The notes below the pieces were generated by a model that had not been told where the DNA came from, did no database searches, and saw only the letters and a program-made list of their open reading frames with translations. A stretch of 64,000 nt of DNA from Exiguobacterium sp. FSL W8-0210 (GTDB lineage Bacteria > Bacillota > Bacilli > Exiguobacteriales > Exiguobacteriaceae), in the NCBI RefSeq assembly GCF_038006045.1, contig NZ_JBBOUK010000001.1, positions 279,001 through 343,000 on the forward strand. The letters run 5' to 3'. Position 1 is the first letter of the stretch, and every line of letters begins with the position of its first letter. Shown here piece by piece: positions 32,435-41,794 of the stretch. Both the position numbers and the translations under genes were made by a program.

Positions 32435-33289
32435 ATGACTAAAATAGCATGGGTGACCGATAGTATGGCCTATTTCACGAAGGAAGAGGCAGAAGCGATC
32501 GGCGTCAATGTCGTACCGATTCAAATCTTACTCGGTGATACGGCGTATCAAGAGAATGCGATCACGGTCGAGCGATTGTTCCGTGCCTTAGATGCGGACA
32601 AAAAGCTGATTGCCAAAACATCACAACCAATCTTTGGGGAGTTCGTTGGAACATATGAACGTCTGAAAGAAGAAGGCTATGACTGTGCCATTGCAGTGCA
32701 CTGTACGAATGGGCTCTCAAGTACCGTCCAAAGTTCAGCATCAGCAGCGGAAGCAGCCAGTTTCCCGGTTCATATCATCGACTCGCATACAGCGTTTGAG
32801 AACCAACAAGAGTTCATTCGTTACGGGATGGAGCTCGCGGCACAGGGGAAATCCGTCGAGGAAATCGTCGCAGCCTTACAAGCGTTGACGAAAAAGACCC
32901 ATTTCTATATGATCGTCGGTAATATGGAAACGATGCGCCGGGGTGGACGTGTCTCATCCGGTGACTTGTTCCTTGCGAACCTACTCAGCATCAAACCGAT
33001 CATCACGACGGATGAAGCAGGAAAAATCGTACCGTTCAAAAAAGCACGTTCTTTAAAGAAAGCTTACATCGAAATGGTTAAACAAATCGATGAATCGATG
33101 CGTCAGCACACGTTCTATAAGAACCGGATTTATGTCGCGACGACGATGGCACCGGAAATGGCAGCGGAACTGCGGCAGCAAGTCGCAGCGAAGTTCCCGG
33201 ATTTGACGATTCTCGAGGGCACGTTCGGACCAGCAATCGGGACGCATGCCGGAGCAGAGACGGTTGGTCTATTCTGGATGAATGATTAA
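32435..33289 (+). CDS. DegV-family fatty-acid-binding protein (FakB-like)
   Basis: A 284-residue protein of the DegV family, which binds a fatty acid deep between two domains and, as FakB, presents it to the kinase FakA. Visible features are the Ser/Thr fatty-acid carboxylate site in AKTSQP (about residue 62), GLSSTVQSSASAAE in the second motif, and the conserved RGGRVSSGDLFLANLLSIKPI. Start at ATG 32435 behind ACGGAGGCTAAGG. No fakA is nearby; several DegV copies per genome are usual in Bacilli, each preferring a different acid. The preference is not readable here. Confidence 0.92.
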   Translation: MTKIAWVTDSMAYFTKEEAEAIGVNVVPIQILLGDTAYQENAITVERLFRALDADKKLIAKTSQPIFGEFVGTYERLKEEGYDCAIAVHCTNGLSSTVQSSASAAEAASFPVHIIDSHTAFENQQEFIRYGMELAAQGKSVEEIVAALQALTKKTHFYMIVGNMETMRRGGRVSSGDLFLANLLSIKPIITTDEAGKIVPFKKARSLKKAYIEMVKQIDESMRQHTFYKNRIYVATTMAPEMAAELRQQVAAKFPDLTILEGTFGPAIGTHAGAETVGLFWMND

Positions 33290-33303
33290 ATTAAAACGGA
33301 TAC

Positions 33304-33343
33304 GACAAGAGGCGACGGATTTTCCGTCGCCTCTTGTTTTGTT
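33304..33343. terminator. Bidirectional terminator between degV and the crcB pair
   Basis: ACAAGAGGCGACGG pairs with CCGTCGCCTCTTGT around a short loop, with a T-run on the right and an A-rich left side. Confidence 0.85.
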
Positions 33344-33693
33344 CAAGCTGTAAGTGTGATTCCAAGGAAAGCTGCAAGAATTCCGAAACCGTAGCTTGAG
33401 ATGAGATAGAGGGTAAGTACTTTACGATTTCCGTCCTGAAATAACTGCAACGTCTCGATTTTGAACGTTGAGAACGTTGTAAATGATCCAAGGAAACCGG
33501 TACCTAAGAGTAACGTCCATGTCGTATCCAGATGCGCACCGATGACGAGACCAAGCAAAAACGAACCGATTACGTTAATCAGGAACGTCGCTAGTGGAAA
33601 TTCACGTTTCCAAACCGTCTTCATCCATTGACTGACGGCAAACCGACTGATGGCGCCGCAAAAAGCACCGATGGCAAGAGCAAGTAGCGTCAT
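33343..33693 (-). CDS. crcB: Fluoride channel subunit CrcB (second of a pair)
   Basis: A 116-residue, four-helix CrcB/Fluc protein, which forms a dual-topology dimeric fluoride channel that lets fluoride leave the cell. The signature GFLGSFTTFSTFKIET and the N-terminal FCGAISRF are present. The ATG at 33693 directly follows the stop of the first crcB, so the pair is coupled and the two proteins probably form a heterodimer, as in other Bacilli with two copies. Confidence 0.92.
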   Translation of the reverse strand: MTLLALAIGAFCGAISRFAVSQWMKTVWKREFPLATFLINVIGSFLLGLVIGAHLDTTWTLLLGTGFLGSFTTFSTFKIETLQLFQDGNRKVLTLYLISSYGFGILAAFLGITLTA

Positions 33694-34092
33694 TCACTCA
33701 CGTCCTTTCGTCACGTGACGAAGTCGTCGTGTTCCGAGCGCGTAACCAAGATAAGATAGGAACAAACCGCCGAATAGACTGACGAGTACGTAGAGGAACG
33801 CGTCCGCTAAATGATGTTCGTTGAGTAAGGTCACGGTCTCGACGCTAAATGTCGAAAACGTCGTAAATGAGCCGATGAAGCCCGTGCCGATGGCTGTGAT
33901 CGCATATTGATGTAAGAGTTTCGTTCGAAATAAAAAATGTGTCGCATAGCCAAGGAGAAAGCTCCCGATCAAGTTGATGACAAGCGTCGGCCACGGGAAC
34001 GGACCAGTCGTAAAGTCGCCAATCAGCAGTCCGAGTCCATAACGTGCAGAGGCACCGAGAATACCTGCGAGACCTACGAGTACATACAGCAT
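33694..34092 (-). CDS. crcB: Fluoride channel subunit CrcB (first of a pair)
   Basis: A 132-residue, four-helix CrcB/Fluc protein with the signature GFIGSFTTFSTFSVETV and the N-terminal GASARYGLG. Its stop codon touches the start of the second crcB. No fluoride riboswitch motif could be recognised in the 150 bases upstream, although this class is often switch-controlled. The ribosome site AGAGGATTCCT precedes the ATG at 34092. Confidence 0.92.
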   Translation of the reverse strand: MLYVLVGLAGILGASARYGLGLLIGDFTTGPFPWPTLVINLIGSFLLGYATHFLFRTKLLHQYAITAIGTGFIGSFTTFSTFSVETVTLLNEHHLADAFLYVLVSLFGGLFLSYLGYALGTRRLRHVTKGRE

Positions 34093-34246
34093 AGGAATCC
34101 TCTTTTCTAAAAAAAGTCTACGTTAAACGTACTCCTGCTCTCAAGAAAGCGTCAAGAAAAAAAGTCATCCGAGGAACTTAACGATTGAATTCATTCTGCC
34201 GATAAACAATTATATGACTTTACTATGATGAAGGAGTTTGAACAAG

Positions 34247-35716
34247 ATGATATCTGCCCTCGAGCAACAAAGTACAAAGATTTTATCCCGTCTGATTGCA
34301 ACGTTGATTACAATTGCGCATCCGTTGATTTTCGTATTTGCCCAAATGAATTACGTTCCAATCAGTGTGTTCTATCAGTTTTTAGTCGGTGGTCTGATCT
34401 TGGCGGTCGCGTTGCTGGTCGGCAACCGGCTACTCGGACATCGTCCGAGTGGGAAATATGTTCAAGTGACATTAACGTATCTCGTCCTCGCCTTAGTTTT
34501 GATGACATTACCGTCCCCAATCATCTGGACGATTGCTTACCTTTATTTGACGATTTCAATCGTCTATTTGATTCCGCGTCTCGTCGTTCTGGCTGGGATT
34601 TTCGGACTACTTGAAATGGCGTTATTCACAGCCAACGGAACGATTGTCTTTACGAAAACATTCGACTTGATCGTCGCGTATGTCATCTATTTGATGATCT
34701 TCTCAGCGGCTGTCTTCGTTGCCGTTTTTGGACGAAACGTCATGCAGGCAGTTCGTCAAGAACAAGAACGGTCGGAAGCATACGCGGCAACGTCGCAAAT
34801 CGCCCTGGAGCAAACGGCAGCAACCGCAACGGAAGTAACGACGTTCACAGAAGAAATGAGTGAAACGGTCGACGCGGCGAAGGATTCGTTCAGTCAAGTC
34901 GATCTAGCGATGCAACAGTTGGCAAGTGAAGCAGCAGGCAGCGTCCAAGCGATTCGTGAAATCCGTCAATTGAACGAACAACAAGTCAACCGGATGGAGG
35001 ATGTGACGGTTTCAGTCGACCGTGCCCTCGAGCGAAGCTCCTCCTCACGGACGACAGCGGAACGAAGTAGACAGACGATTGGTCTAGCTGGACAATCCTT
35101 GCAACAATTGACGACGAGCATGGATGAGTCGGTCACGTCGTTCGGACAGCTCGCTGGACGTTTCCAAGAAATCGTCGCGATTACGTCGAGCATTAATGCA
35201 ATTGCGGCTCAGACAAACTTGCTCAGTCTTAACGCGTCGATCGAAGCAGCCCGCGCTGGTGAGTTCGGAAAAGGCTTCACGGTCGTCGCGCAAGAAATTC
35301 GCAACCTGTCAGCGCAGACGGCAGAAGCGTCAAAAGAAATCAATGCGATTATCGAACGTGTCGATCAAGACGTCACACAAACCGGTAACTCGATTCATGC
35401 CAGTACGACACTGTTACGTGAGCAGGAAGAACGCATGGCAGAGAGCCAGTTAGCGTTGCAAACGATCGAAACAGATGCAACGGAAGTCGTTGGTTCGATC
35501 AAGTCGGCGCAGACCCAGTTCGCGACGATGACGAACAGTCTTGTTGCTATCACGACAGCAGCCGGTCAACTCGACACGTTCATGAACGCCTTGCTCGCAC
35601 AAAGTGAGTCGTTATCCGGTCTGACACGTCACCAAGTCGGTCAGGTCATGGAACTGCAACAGGCGATTCATGCCTTGAACGAGACGGCATCAACCCTTCA
35701 GCAAACGAATGGCTAA
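34247..35716 (+). CDS. Methyl-accepting chemotaxis protein with a multi-helix membrane sensor
   Basis: A 489-residue chemoreceptor. The first roughly 165 residues hold about six membrane helices without an extracellular ligand domain, so the signal is probably sensed in or at the membrane. No HAMP domain is evident. The cytoplasmic bundle carries the tip [20 protein letters not shown] followed by [16 protein letters not shown]. The ATG at 34247 follows AAGGAGTTTGAACAAG; a TTG three codons earlier is too close to the ribosome site. It acts with CheA/CheW, whose genes are not in this window. A hairpin without T-run follows. Confidence 0.92.
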   Translation: MISALEQQSTKILSRLIATLITIAHPLIFVFAQMNYVPISVFYQFLVGGLILAVALLVGNRLLGHRPSGKYVQVTLTYLVLALVLMTLPSPIIWTIAYLYLTISIVYLIPRLVVLAGIFGLLEMALFTANGTIVFTKTFDLIVAYVIYLMIFSAAVFVAVFGRNVMQAVRQEQERSEAYAATSQIALEQTAATATEVTTFTEEMSETVDAAKDSFSQVDLAMQQLASEAAGSVQAIREIRQLNEQQVNRMEDVTVSVDRALERSSSSRTTAERSRQTIGLAGQSLQQLTTSMDESVTSFGQLAGRFQEIVAITSSINAIAAQTNLLSLNASIEAARAGEFGKGFTVVAQEIRNLSAQTAEASKEINAIIERVDQDVTQTGNSIHASTTLLREQEERMAESQLALQTIETDATEVVGSIKSAQTQFATMTNSLVAITTAAGQLDTFMNALLAQSESLSGLTRHQVGQVMELQQAIHALNETASTLQQTNG

Positions 35717-35718
35717 GA

Positions 35719-35750
35719 AACAGCTCCTCATCGATCGATGGGGAGCTGTT
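35719..35750 (+). terminator. Hairpin after the chemoreceptor gene
   Basis: AACAGCTCC and GGAGCTGTT pair, with the inner CATCGATCGATG also self-complementary. It has no T-run, so it is a weak terminator at best. Confidence 0.5.
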
Positions 35751-35827
35751 GTGCATCTTCAGACTGTTTGTCGGTGGAACGGACGGGGAAGAAGATAGGG
35801 AACGAATATTGAAGGAGGAGTCAACGG

Positions 35828-36763
35828 ATGAAGGCAGCTTACATTGAACAGTATGGTGGATCGGAACAATTCAAGGTTGGAGAACTGGAAAAGCCAGTCA
35901 TCGGACCGGATGATGTCTTAATCGAAGTCTATGCCGCGAGTGTGAACCCGGTCGATTGGAAATTACGCGAAGGCTACTTGCGTCAGATGTTGAGCTACGA
36001 AATGCCGCTCGTCATCGGTTGGGACGTTGCTGGCGTGATTCAGGAAGTCGGAGCGAACGTCTCCGATCTTCAAGTCGGGGACGCCGTCTTCAGCCGTCCG
36101 GAAATCGCTCGTCAAGGAACGTATGCGGAGTATGTTGCAGTCGATGCGCATTTAGTTGTGAAAAAACCAGAATCGCTCAGTTTCGCAGAAGCAGCGTCTC
36201 TTCCACTCGTCTCGCATACAGCATGGCAGGTCATGTTCGAAGTGATGGATGCGAAGCCGGGTGACCGGATCTTCATTGGTGCCGGATCAGGGGGTGTCGG
36301 AACCGTCGCGATTCAACTCGCGAAAGCGAATGGTTTGTACGTTATTACGTCAACAAGTACGAAAAACGTTGACTGGGTAAAAGCACTTGGAGCCGACGAA
36401 GTCATCGACTACAAACAGGAAAATCCGGCGGATCGTGTTCGCGACGTCGATTTTGTATTCGATACAATGGGAGGCGACAAGCAAGGGGAACTGTATCAGA
36501 TGCTGAAGCCGAACGGCATGCTCGTCTCGATTTCTACACCATCGGATGAAGAGCAAGCGAAGCAACATAATGCACGATCTGCATATGTCTTCATGCAACC
36601 GACCGGTGAACGTTTGCGGCATATCGCTAAAGCGGTCGAGCGTGGCGAGCTACAACCTGTCGTTGATCGGATTTTTGATCTGGATCAAATCAAGGAAGCA
36701 CATGATTATGGCGAAGAAGGGCACGCAAAAGGAAAAATCGTCATCCGGGTCAAAGGAGAATAA
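35828..36763 (+). CDS. Zinc-independent NADP-dependent quinone oxidoreductase/alcohol dehydrogenase-like protein
   Basis: A 311-residue medium-chain dehydrogenase/reductase of the quinone oxidoreductase type. The N-terminal GroES-like domain has ASVNPVDWKLREG and the P-G-D-V motif, and the Rossmann domain has GAGSGGVGTVAIQLA at about residue 155. The zinc-ligand Cys residues of true alcohol dehydrogenases are missing, so an NADPH-dependent quinone or enone reductase is more likely. Start at ATG 35828 behind GAAGGAGGAG. It is a single-gene unit with its own terminator. Confidence 0.9.
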   Translation: MKAAYIEQYGGSEQFKVGELEKPVIGPDDVLIEVYAASVNPVDWKLREGYLRQMLSYEMPLVIGWDVAGVIQEVGANVSDLQVGDAVFSRPEIARQGTYAEYVAVDAHLVVKKPESLSFAEAASLPLVSHTAWQVMFEVMDAKPGDRIFIGAGSGGVGTVAIQLAKANGLYVITSTSTKNVDWVKALGADEVIDYKQENPADRVRDVDFVFDTMGGDKQGELYQMLKPNGMLVSISTPSDEEQAKQHNARSAYVFMQPTGERLRHIAKAVERGELQPVVDRIFDLDQIKEAHDYGEEGHAKGKIVIRVKGE

Positions 36764-36770
36764 GGAGCAA

Positions 36771-36799
36771 GAGAGCGCTGAATTCAGCGCTCTTTTTTT
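36771..36799 (+). terminator. Terminator after the oxidoreductase gene
   Basis: AGAGCGCTGAA pairs with TTCAGCGCTCT and is followed by seven T. Confidence 0.9.
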
Positions 36800-36931
36800 G
36801 TGTTGTCAATCTATTTTTCTAACCTGAAACAAAAAAAGACCTGGTTAAAAAAGTGTAAAGGATAAGGGGTTGCATCTTCCTATACTAGGGCTATCAGACG
36901 TGAGTCAGCCACATTAAAAGGAGGAAGTAAC

Positions 36932-37516
36932 ATGAAAAAAGGATTGAAGTGGGCAGGAATTATCGTGATTGGAGCAGTCATTCTCGGGAATCTAGGAGAT
37001 GACGAAGAACAAGGAGCACCGGAGAAAAAAGTAGAGGTCGAACAAGAAGCAGTCAAATCAGAAGCAAAACCCGTGAAAGCAAAAGCAGCGGCGAAGCCGG
37101 TCAAGAAAACCTATGGCATCAAGGATCAGGTAAAGGTCGGGAAACTGACGTATGTCGTCAATGACGTCAAGATGGTCGATTCGTTGTCGAACGTCCTCGG
37201 CGAAAAGAAAACGTCAGGACAATTCTTAGTCATCGGGTTGATGATTCTAAATGGAGACAAGGAAGAACGGTTCGTCGACAGCAATATGTTTAAAGTCAAT
37301 GTCGGCGATACGGAATACTCAGCCGATACGGAACTTGATCTCTATGCAAATGAAGACGGGATGGGCTTCTTCTTAGAGACGATCAATCCGAACATCGAAA
37401 AAACCGGCAATATCGTCTTTGAATTACCGAAACAGGTCAAAAATCCAATGCTTGAAGTCTCGTCTGGCTTTGGCTGGGCAGGTGGACAATCAAAAGAGAT
37501 TCAATTGACACAGTAA
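36932..37516 (+). CDS. DUF4352 membrane-anchored protein
   Basis: A 194-residue exported protein. A basic N-terminus and a hydrophobic segment (about 6-20) anchor it in the membrane; a charged Lys/Glu/Ala-rich linker (about 25-65) follows; and the C-terminal domain has the immunoglobulin-like strands of DUF4352 (FLVIGLMILNGDKEERFVDS). There is no lipobox Cys. The function of the family is unknown; the fold is telokin-like. The start ATG at 36932 follows AGGAGGAAGTAAC. Confidence 0.85.
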   Translation: MKKGLKWAGIIVIGAVILGNLGDDEEQGAPEKKVEVEQEAVKSEAKPVKAKAAAKPVKKTYGIKDQVKVGKLTYVVNDVKMVDSLSNVLGEKKTSGQFLVIGLMILNGDKEERFVDSNMFKVNVGDTEYSADTELDLYANEDGMGFFLETINPNIEKTGNIVFELPKQVKNPMLEVSSGFGWAGGQSKEIQLTQ

Positions 37517-37533
37517 TGAGTGACCATAGAAGA

Positions 37534-37694
37534 GACTCAATAAAAGAATGACGCGTCTTTTCACGCCCTTTCCTCAGGCGAGACACAAGCCAGTTTTCCT
37601 GCTTCATTAAGTAGGAAAGCGGGTCTTGTTTGTCTCTGACAGCGCATAAATGCGCTTTTCCTGTAGGAGTGGCGTGAAACGCGTCATTCTTTTT
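37534..37694 (-). repeat. Structured intergenic element, copy 2
   Basis: This is the opposite-strand homologue of 22158-22312, lying in the 258-base gap between the DUF4352 gene and the nucleotidyltransferase gene. Its outer stem is perfect: GAATGACGCGT pairs with ACGCGTCATTC, continuing through CACGCC/GGCGTG. The first arm is GCGCAT/ATGCGC, a compensated change relative to copy 1, and the tip of the second arm has T-A where copy 1 has C-G. The central roughly 40 bases (TGTCAGAGACAAACAAGACC) are unchanged between copies. Confidence 0.75.
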
Positions 37695-37701
37695 GTTACG
37701 A

Positions 37702-37742
37702 GATAAGGGTGGCAGTTCATCATTCTGCCACCCTTATCTTTG
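37702..37742. terminator. Terminator hairpin beside element copy 2
   Basis: GATAAGGGTGGCAG pairs perfectly with CTGCCACCCTTATC around a nine-base loop, followed by a short T-run. It can serve the DUF4352 gene and the convergent nucleotidyltransferase gene. Confidence 0.8.
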
Positions 37743-37774
37743 TGGAAACTGATTTTTGAGTCAGCCCCTTCTTG

Positions 37775-38557
37775 TTACCGTCCTGATTGTTGGATCGAGA
37801 GTTCAGGCGTTAATCGATCGAGTAAAGCGAGCGTCTCCGGATGAGCGGCAAGTGTCTGGTCGAGTACGTTCCGTTCAGTCTCTAGACACGCTAGATAACG
37901 TTGAGCCGCTTCAGCGTGCGTTGCGGGTGTCAGGACGTCGTAGATTGCTTCAAGAGCAAGGCGTGGATGGTCTGGTAATGTCGTCGGAATCGTCTTTAAT
38001 CCGAGTTGCGCTCGTTCAGGAGCATGATGATGGAGCAAGACTTTCGCGAACTTGATCAAGGCGCTTCGGAGCATCTCGACTGCCCATAAGTCATTTCCCC
38101 GTGCTGCTGCTTTTTTGTATTGGAACAAGAACCAGACAGCATCGATTGCTTCATCGGTCGCTTCTTGTGCGGAAAGCGTCAAGTCGCAAGTATCCGTAAA
38201 GTCCGTCAATTGCTGTTTTGGATCGTACAGGACACGTAATTGATCCTTATGGTTTAGCGAATCAAGTGTCACCGTGAATAAATCGATATGTAGGAGATCA
38301 TCATAGACGACGATCATTTGTGGTGCGATGATGTCGATCTCATCTTTCCAGATGATTGAACGATAAGTAGAAAGATGGGACAAACGACGCGATAAGAATT
38401 TTGTTTGACGTTCTTCTGAGACGAGACAGTACAAATCGATGTCTGAATGAACATCTTCTTCTCCCCGCCCGAAGGATCCTTTCAAGAAGATGGCTTCGAC
38501 TGCAGGATCTTGTTTGAGTCGAGCAACCAATTGCTCGATCGCATTAAGTTGATGCAT
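37775..38557 (-). CDS. Nucleotidyltransferase-domain protein (aminoglycoside-type)
   Basis: A 260-residue protein. The N-terminal nucleotidyltransferase fold has the motif KGSFGRGEEDVHSDIDLY at about residues 26-43, with the two catalytic Asp residues, and a third Asp in LHIDLF. The C-terminal half is helical. This layout is shared by kanamycin- and streptomycin-type nucleotidyltransferases and by many uncharacterised chromosomal relatives, so a resistance role cannot be claimed. The start at 38557 follows AAAGGAATGAGTTCC. Confidence 0.82.
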   Translation of the reverse strand: MHQLNAIEQLVARLKQDPAVEAIFLKGSFGRGEEDVHSDIDLYCLVSEERQTKFLSRRLSHLSTYRSIIWKDEIDIIAPQMIVVYDDLLHIDLFTVTLDSLNHKDQLRVLYDPKQQLTDFTDTCDLTLSAQEATDEAIDAVWFLFQYKKAAARGNDLWAVEMLRSALIKFAKVLLHHHAPERAQLGLKTIPTTLPDHPRLALEAIYDVLTPATHAEAAQRYLACLETERNVLDQTLAAHPETLALLDRLTPELSIQQSGR

Positions 38558-38660
38558 AGGAACTCATTCCTTTCCAAAAACAGAAGTCTATTACGTCAGT
38601 ATACGTGATAATAGACAGTTTATTCCATAAAAAATGAGAAACCGCATCGGAATGGACTTC

Positions 38661-39011
38661 TCATTGTGAAGCAGACGTAAGTTTGTCTTTATTTTCGAGA
38701 TGGATGACGTGTTGTTCGCCCCATGCATTGATGGCGTCAAGAACCGGAATCAGTGTCCGACCATAATCCGTCAGCGAGTACTCGACGCGGGGTGGAACTT
38801 CCTGATAAATCTCGCGATGGACGATATCGTTCAGTTCAAGTTCACGCAGTTGAGCCGTCAGCATCTTTTGCGTAATGTTCGGCAATTGTCGTTTCAATTC
38901 ACTGAAGCGGAGCGTTCCGTGTGTGATCAAGACGAGTAAAATCGACGGTTTCCATTTTCCGGTCAAGATTTCGAGTGCGGTCTCGACTCGACAGCTTGGT
39001 GTCTCTTCCAT
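38661..39011 (-). CDS. HxlR-family (DUF24) transcriptional regulator with an N-terminal Cys
   Basis: A 116-residue winged-helix repressor. Residues 10-100 match the HxlR/DUF24 fold (ILTGKWKPSILLVLITHGTLRF, then the wing PRVEYSLTDYG). Cys7 stands at the position of the redox-sensing Cys of YodB and CatR in Bacillus, which respond to quinones and diamide. It is divergent from a CatE-like dioxygenase, the arrangement of the Bacillus catechol-detoxifying system. The start ATG at 39011 follows AAGGAGGAAGACCG. Confidence 0.9.
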   Translation of the reverse strand: MEETPSCRVETALEILTGKWKPSILLVLITHGTLRFSELKRQLPNITQKMLTAQLRELELNDIVHREIYQEVPPRVEYSLTDYGRTLIPVLDAINAWGEQHVIHLENKDKLTSASQ

Positions 39012-39028
39012 CGGTCTTCCTCCTTCAT

Positions 39029-39051
39029 GGTATCGTTTAGGATACTATACC
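39029..39051. promoter_or_regulatory. Candidate HxlR operator in the divergent promoter region
   Basis: GGTATCGTTTAGGATACTATACC contains GTATC (39030-39034) mirrored by GATAC (39041-39045) and an outer GGTAT/ATACC pair. It lies just upstream of the HxlR gene and before the CatE-like gene. Confidence 0.45.
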
Positions 39052-39132
39052 ACTTATTCGTGCCTACTTCCGCTTCCATCACTTCCGCGTAATAATAGGG
39101 ATACGAGCTATTTCATTGAAGGAGGAAACAAC

Positions 39133-39981
39133 ATGTCGATTCATCCACAAATCACACTCGGTCCTGTTCGCTTGCGTATTACGGACCTCGACCGTTCGAT
39201 TTCATTTTATACAACGTCACTCGGATTACGCGTGCTGACACAAACGGATCAGTTGACGGTACTTGGTGCACAAGATACACCACTCGTTGAACTTGAAGTC
39301 TATCCGAATGCCCGCCGTTTTCCACCAAACTCGGTCGCCGGGTTATATCATTTTGCGATTTTGCTACCGAACCGAAAAGAACTTGGTTTCGTCATCCGAA
39401 ATCTGATTGCACAAGGGATCGAGATTGGTCAAGGCGACCATCTCGTCAGTGAAGCCTTTTACCTATCGGATCCAGATGGGAACGGGATCGAGATTTATGC
39501 CGATCGTCCACGTGAGACGTGGACGTATGAAGCTAATGGTGATGTCAAGATGACGACGGATCCCGTCGATTGGCAAAGTATGCTCGTCGAAGCGGGAGAA
39601 GAAGACTGGTATGGCATGCCGAGCGATACGGTCATGGGACATGTCCATTTCCACGTCAAGACACTCGAAGCAGCACGGTCATTTTATGTCGAGACGCTCG
39701 GCTTTGAAGTTGCCGCTGACGCTTCGCGGATGCGTGCATTGTTCGTTGCTGCCGGTGGCTATCACCATCACATCGGTCTGAACGTCTGGTCTGGTGTCAA
39801 CGCACCAACGAATCCGGAAGATGCGGTCGGACTCGTCTACTGGACACTACGTTATCCGGATCAAGCGACGCTCCAAGCAGCGATCGAGGCGTTGAAGTCT
39901 TCCGCTTATACCGTTACGGATCAAGCAGGCGATGTCTATGTCACCGATGATGCCGGAATTACCGCTCGATTGACAACGTAA
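39133..39981 (+). CDS. catE: Glyoxalase/extradiol dioxygenase family protein (CatE-like)
   Basis: A 282-residue protein with two vicinal-oxygen-chelate domains (about residues 8-130 and 170-280). The metal ligands appear as the two His in LYHFAI and GHVHFHV and Glu in GIEIYADR, as in catechol 2,3-dioxygenase CatE, which opens catechol rings. The divergent HxlR regulator supports a role in removing catechol or quinone-like compounds. The start at ATG 39133 follows GAAGGAGGAAACAAC; a longer frame reaching into the regulator has no ribosome site. Confidence 0.85.
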   Translation: MSIHPQITLGPVRLRITDLDRSISFYTTSLGLRVLTQTDQLTVLGAQDTPLVELEVYPNARRFPPNSVAGLYHFAILLPNRKELGFVIRNLIAQGIEIGQGDHLVSEAFYLSDPDGNGIEIYADRPRETWTYEANGDVKMTTDPVDWQSMLVEAGEEDWYGMPSDTVMGHVHFHVKTLEAARSFYVETLGFEVAADASRMRALFVAAGGYHHHIGLNVWSGVNAPTNPEDAVGLVYWTLRYPDQATLQAAIEALKSSAYTVTDQAGDVYVTDDAGITARLTT

Positions 39982-40022
39982 CCGAAAAAAAGAGGCTGGG
40001 ACATAACTAGCTGAATTTAACG

Positions 40023-40069
40023 AAAAGAAGGAATTGCCATCACTGAGGATGTGCAATTCCTTCTTTTTT
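40023..40069. terminator. Hairpin inside the transposase-3' end of IS copy 2
   Basis: The same AAAAGAAGGAATTGC/GCAATTCCTTCTTTT hairpin as at 10066-10112. Confidence 0.75.
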
Positions 40070-40081
40070 CATTGTCTCTCG

Positions 40082-41665
40082 TCAAGCTGCCCTTCGGGCA
40101 ACGCTTTGGATGAGCCATTTCCTCAAATTTACGGCCATGAGGATGAAGCCGAGCTCACGCTTCACCTTCGCTTTTCCTCGCACAGAAAAGCGAGTGAAAC
40201 TCAAATTAGCCTTCAGATATCCAAAAACTGGTTCCACGTCTATCTTCCGTTTCGCATAGAGGGATCCTGTTTTTTGATCTGAAAGCCATTTTTTCATCTG
40301 TTCTTTTTGTTCTTCCCATGAAGTGTTTATGTGTACCTGTCGGTGACGCCCTTCTTCGGCCTTTGTACAACGGGAGCGGAACGGGCAGCCATCACACCCT
40401 TCACTTTCATACACCTTGAAATCACGCGTGAATCCGTAACGATCTGTTCTCTTGGACATGTAACGGAACGTTACGTCCTGTCCATTCGGGCACACAAACC
40501 GATCCGCCGTTTCATCGTAAGACCAGTTCGCTGTGTTAAAGGGATCGTTGCGCCATTTTCGCGACTTTTCTTTTTCGAACATCGTGTAAGGGATGAGTGG
40601 AATGCGCCCACGGCGCATCAGAATATCCTGATAATTCTCCTGACTCCCATAGCCGGCATCCGCAACGATATGCGGTGGTAGTGGTAAATATGAGCTGACC
40701 TCATCTAAAAAGGGGAGTAACGTCCGGGCATCCGTCGGATTCGGATAAATATCATAAGCGAGTGTGTATTGTCCTTCGGTCGCGATTTGAACGTTATAGC
40801 CTGGTTTGAGTTGTCCATTTTGCATATGATCTTCTTTCATTCGCATGAACGTCGCGTCCGTGTCCGTTTTCGAATAGCTGTTCCGTCCAGCGAGCGTCCT
40901 CTTTTGAAGGGCGTATCTCTGTTTCCGCTCGATGAAATCTGTAATTTCCTTTCGAAGGAGACGTGGTTCCTTCCGTTCAGAACGCAGACGTTTTCTTTCT
41001 TGGGTGTCCGTACTCGCCTCGATTTTTTGGTTGATGGAAGCGATATGTGCGTCTACAGCTTCACCCATGTGTTCGAGTTCTGAGAGAGTAAGCTCGTCCG
41101 GGTTTTCTCGTTCAATTTCCGGTAGGATGTCTTGTTCGACGAGGTTGTCATAGATACGATTCGATTTGTCCACGAGAGACGCACTATGACGTTCAATCGA
41201 TTTCCGCCAAACAAAGGTATATCGGTTCGCATTCGCCTCTAACTTTGTACCATCGATAAAGATGGCTTCTTCATTGATTTCTCCCATCTCGACGAGATGG
41301 CAACGGAAGGTAACGAAGGCTTGCTTCAATATCGGAGTGACTGCGGGATGCACTCGAAAACGGTTGATGGTACGATAGCTCGGCGCATTCCCTTGTGCTA
41401 GCCACATCATCCGCAGACTATCGGATAGTAATCCTTCAATCTTCCGACCGGAGAAGACCGATTGTGTGTAGGCACATAAGATAATTTTCATCATCATGCG
41501 TGGATGGTAAGCCGGGCATCCTGTCGTGCGCATGAAAGGCTCGAACACATCGTCTGGAATGGATTCGACGAGATGGTGGACAGCGAACGCAATATCATTT
41601 TCTTGAAGACGAACTTCTAAATCTAAGGGCAGAACCAGCTGGTTCATGTTATAATCTTTAAACAT
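40082..41665 (-). CDS. IS1182-family DDE transposase, copy 2
   Basis: The 527-residue product is the same as that of copy 1, with the DDE residues in IFIDGTKLEANAN, VADAGYGSQENY and RKIDVEPVFGYLK. The frame is intact and preceded by CGGAGGTGCCC. Having two unmutated copies within 32 kb points to recent transposition. Confidence 0.95.
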   Translation of the reverse strand: MFKDYNMNQLVLPLDLEVRLQENDIAFAVHHLVESIPDDVFEPFMRTTGCPAYHPRMMMKIILCAYTQSVFSGRKIEGLLSDSLRMMWLAQGNAPSYRTINRFRVHPAVTPILKQAFVTFRCHLVEMGEINEEAIFIDGTKLEANANRYTFVWRKSIERHSASLVDKSNRIYDNLVEQDILPEIERENPDELTLSELEHMGEAVDAHIASINQKIEASTDTQERKRLRSERKEPRLLRKEITDFIERKQRYALQKRTLAGRNSYSKTDTDATFMRMKEDHMQNGQLKPGYNVQIATEGQYTLAYDIYPNPTDARTLLPFLDEVSSYLPLPPHIVADAGYGSQENYQDILMRRGRIPLIPYTMFEKEKSRKWRNDPFNTANWSYDETADRFVCPNGQDVTFRYMSKRTDRYGFTRDFKVYESEGCDGCPFRSRCTKAEEGRHRQVHINTSWEEQKEQMKKWLSDQKTGSLYAKRKIDVEPVFGYLKANLSFTRFSVRGKAKVKRELGFILMAVNLRKWLIQSVARRAA

Positions 41666-41759
41666 AAGGGCACCTCCGATGGTTATGGTTTGATCACTTT
41701 AACTTTATCAGAGGTTGTCCTTATTTGTTTATTCAGAATCGGTTTTTTTTCATAGAACA

Positions 41760-41794
41760 AGGCCCTCGAAACGTATAGTCGTTTCGAGGGCCTT
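41760..41794 (-). terminator. Hairpin inside the transposase-5' end of IS copy 2
   Basis: The same AAGGCCCTCGAAACG/CGTTTCGAGGGCCTT hairpin as at 8341-8375. Confidence 0.7.

Noticed and set aside
34093-34246. Fluoride riboswitch before the crcB pair
   Set aside because: I looked for the conserved GGNGATGG start and the CTGATGNC-type pairing on the minus strand and could not find them; only a small TACGTT/AACGTA repeat is present.
38875-39132. N-terminal extension of the CatE-like protein
   Set aside because: The extension reads antisense through the HxlR gene and the promoter; the ATG at 39133 has a strong ribosome site and the correct domain start.
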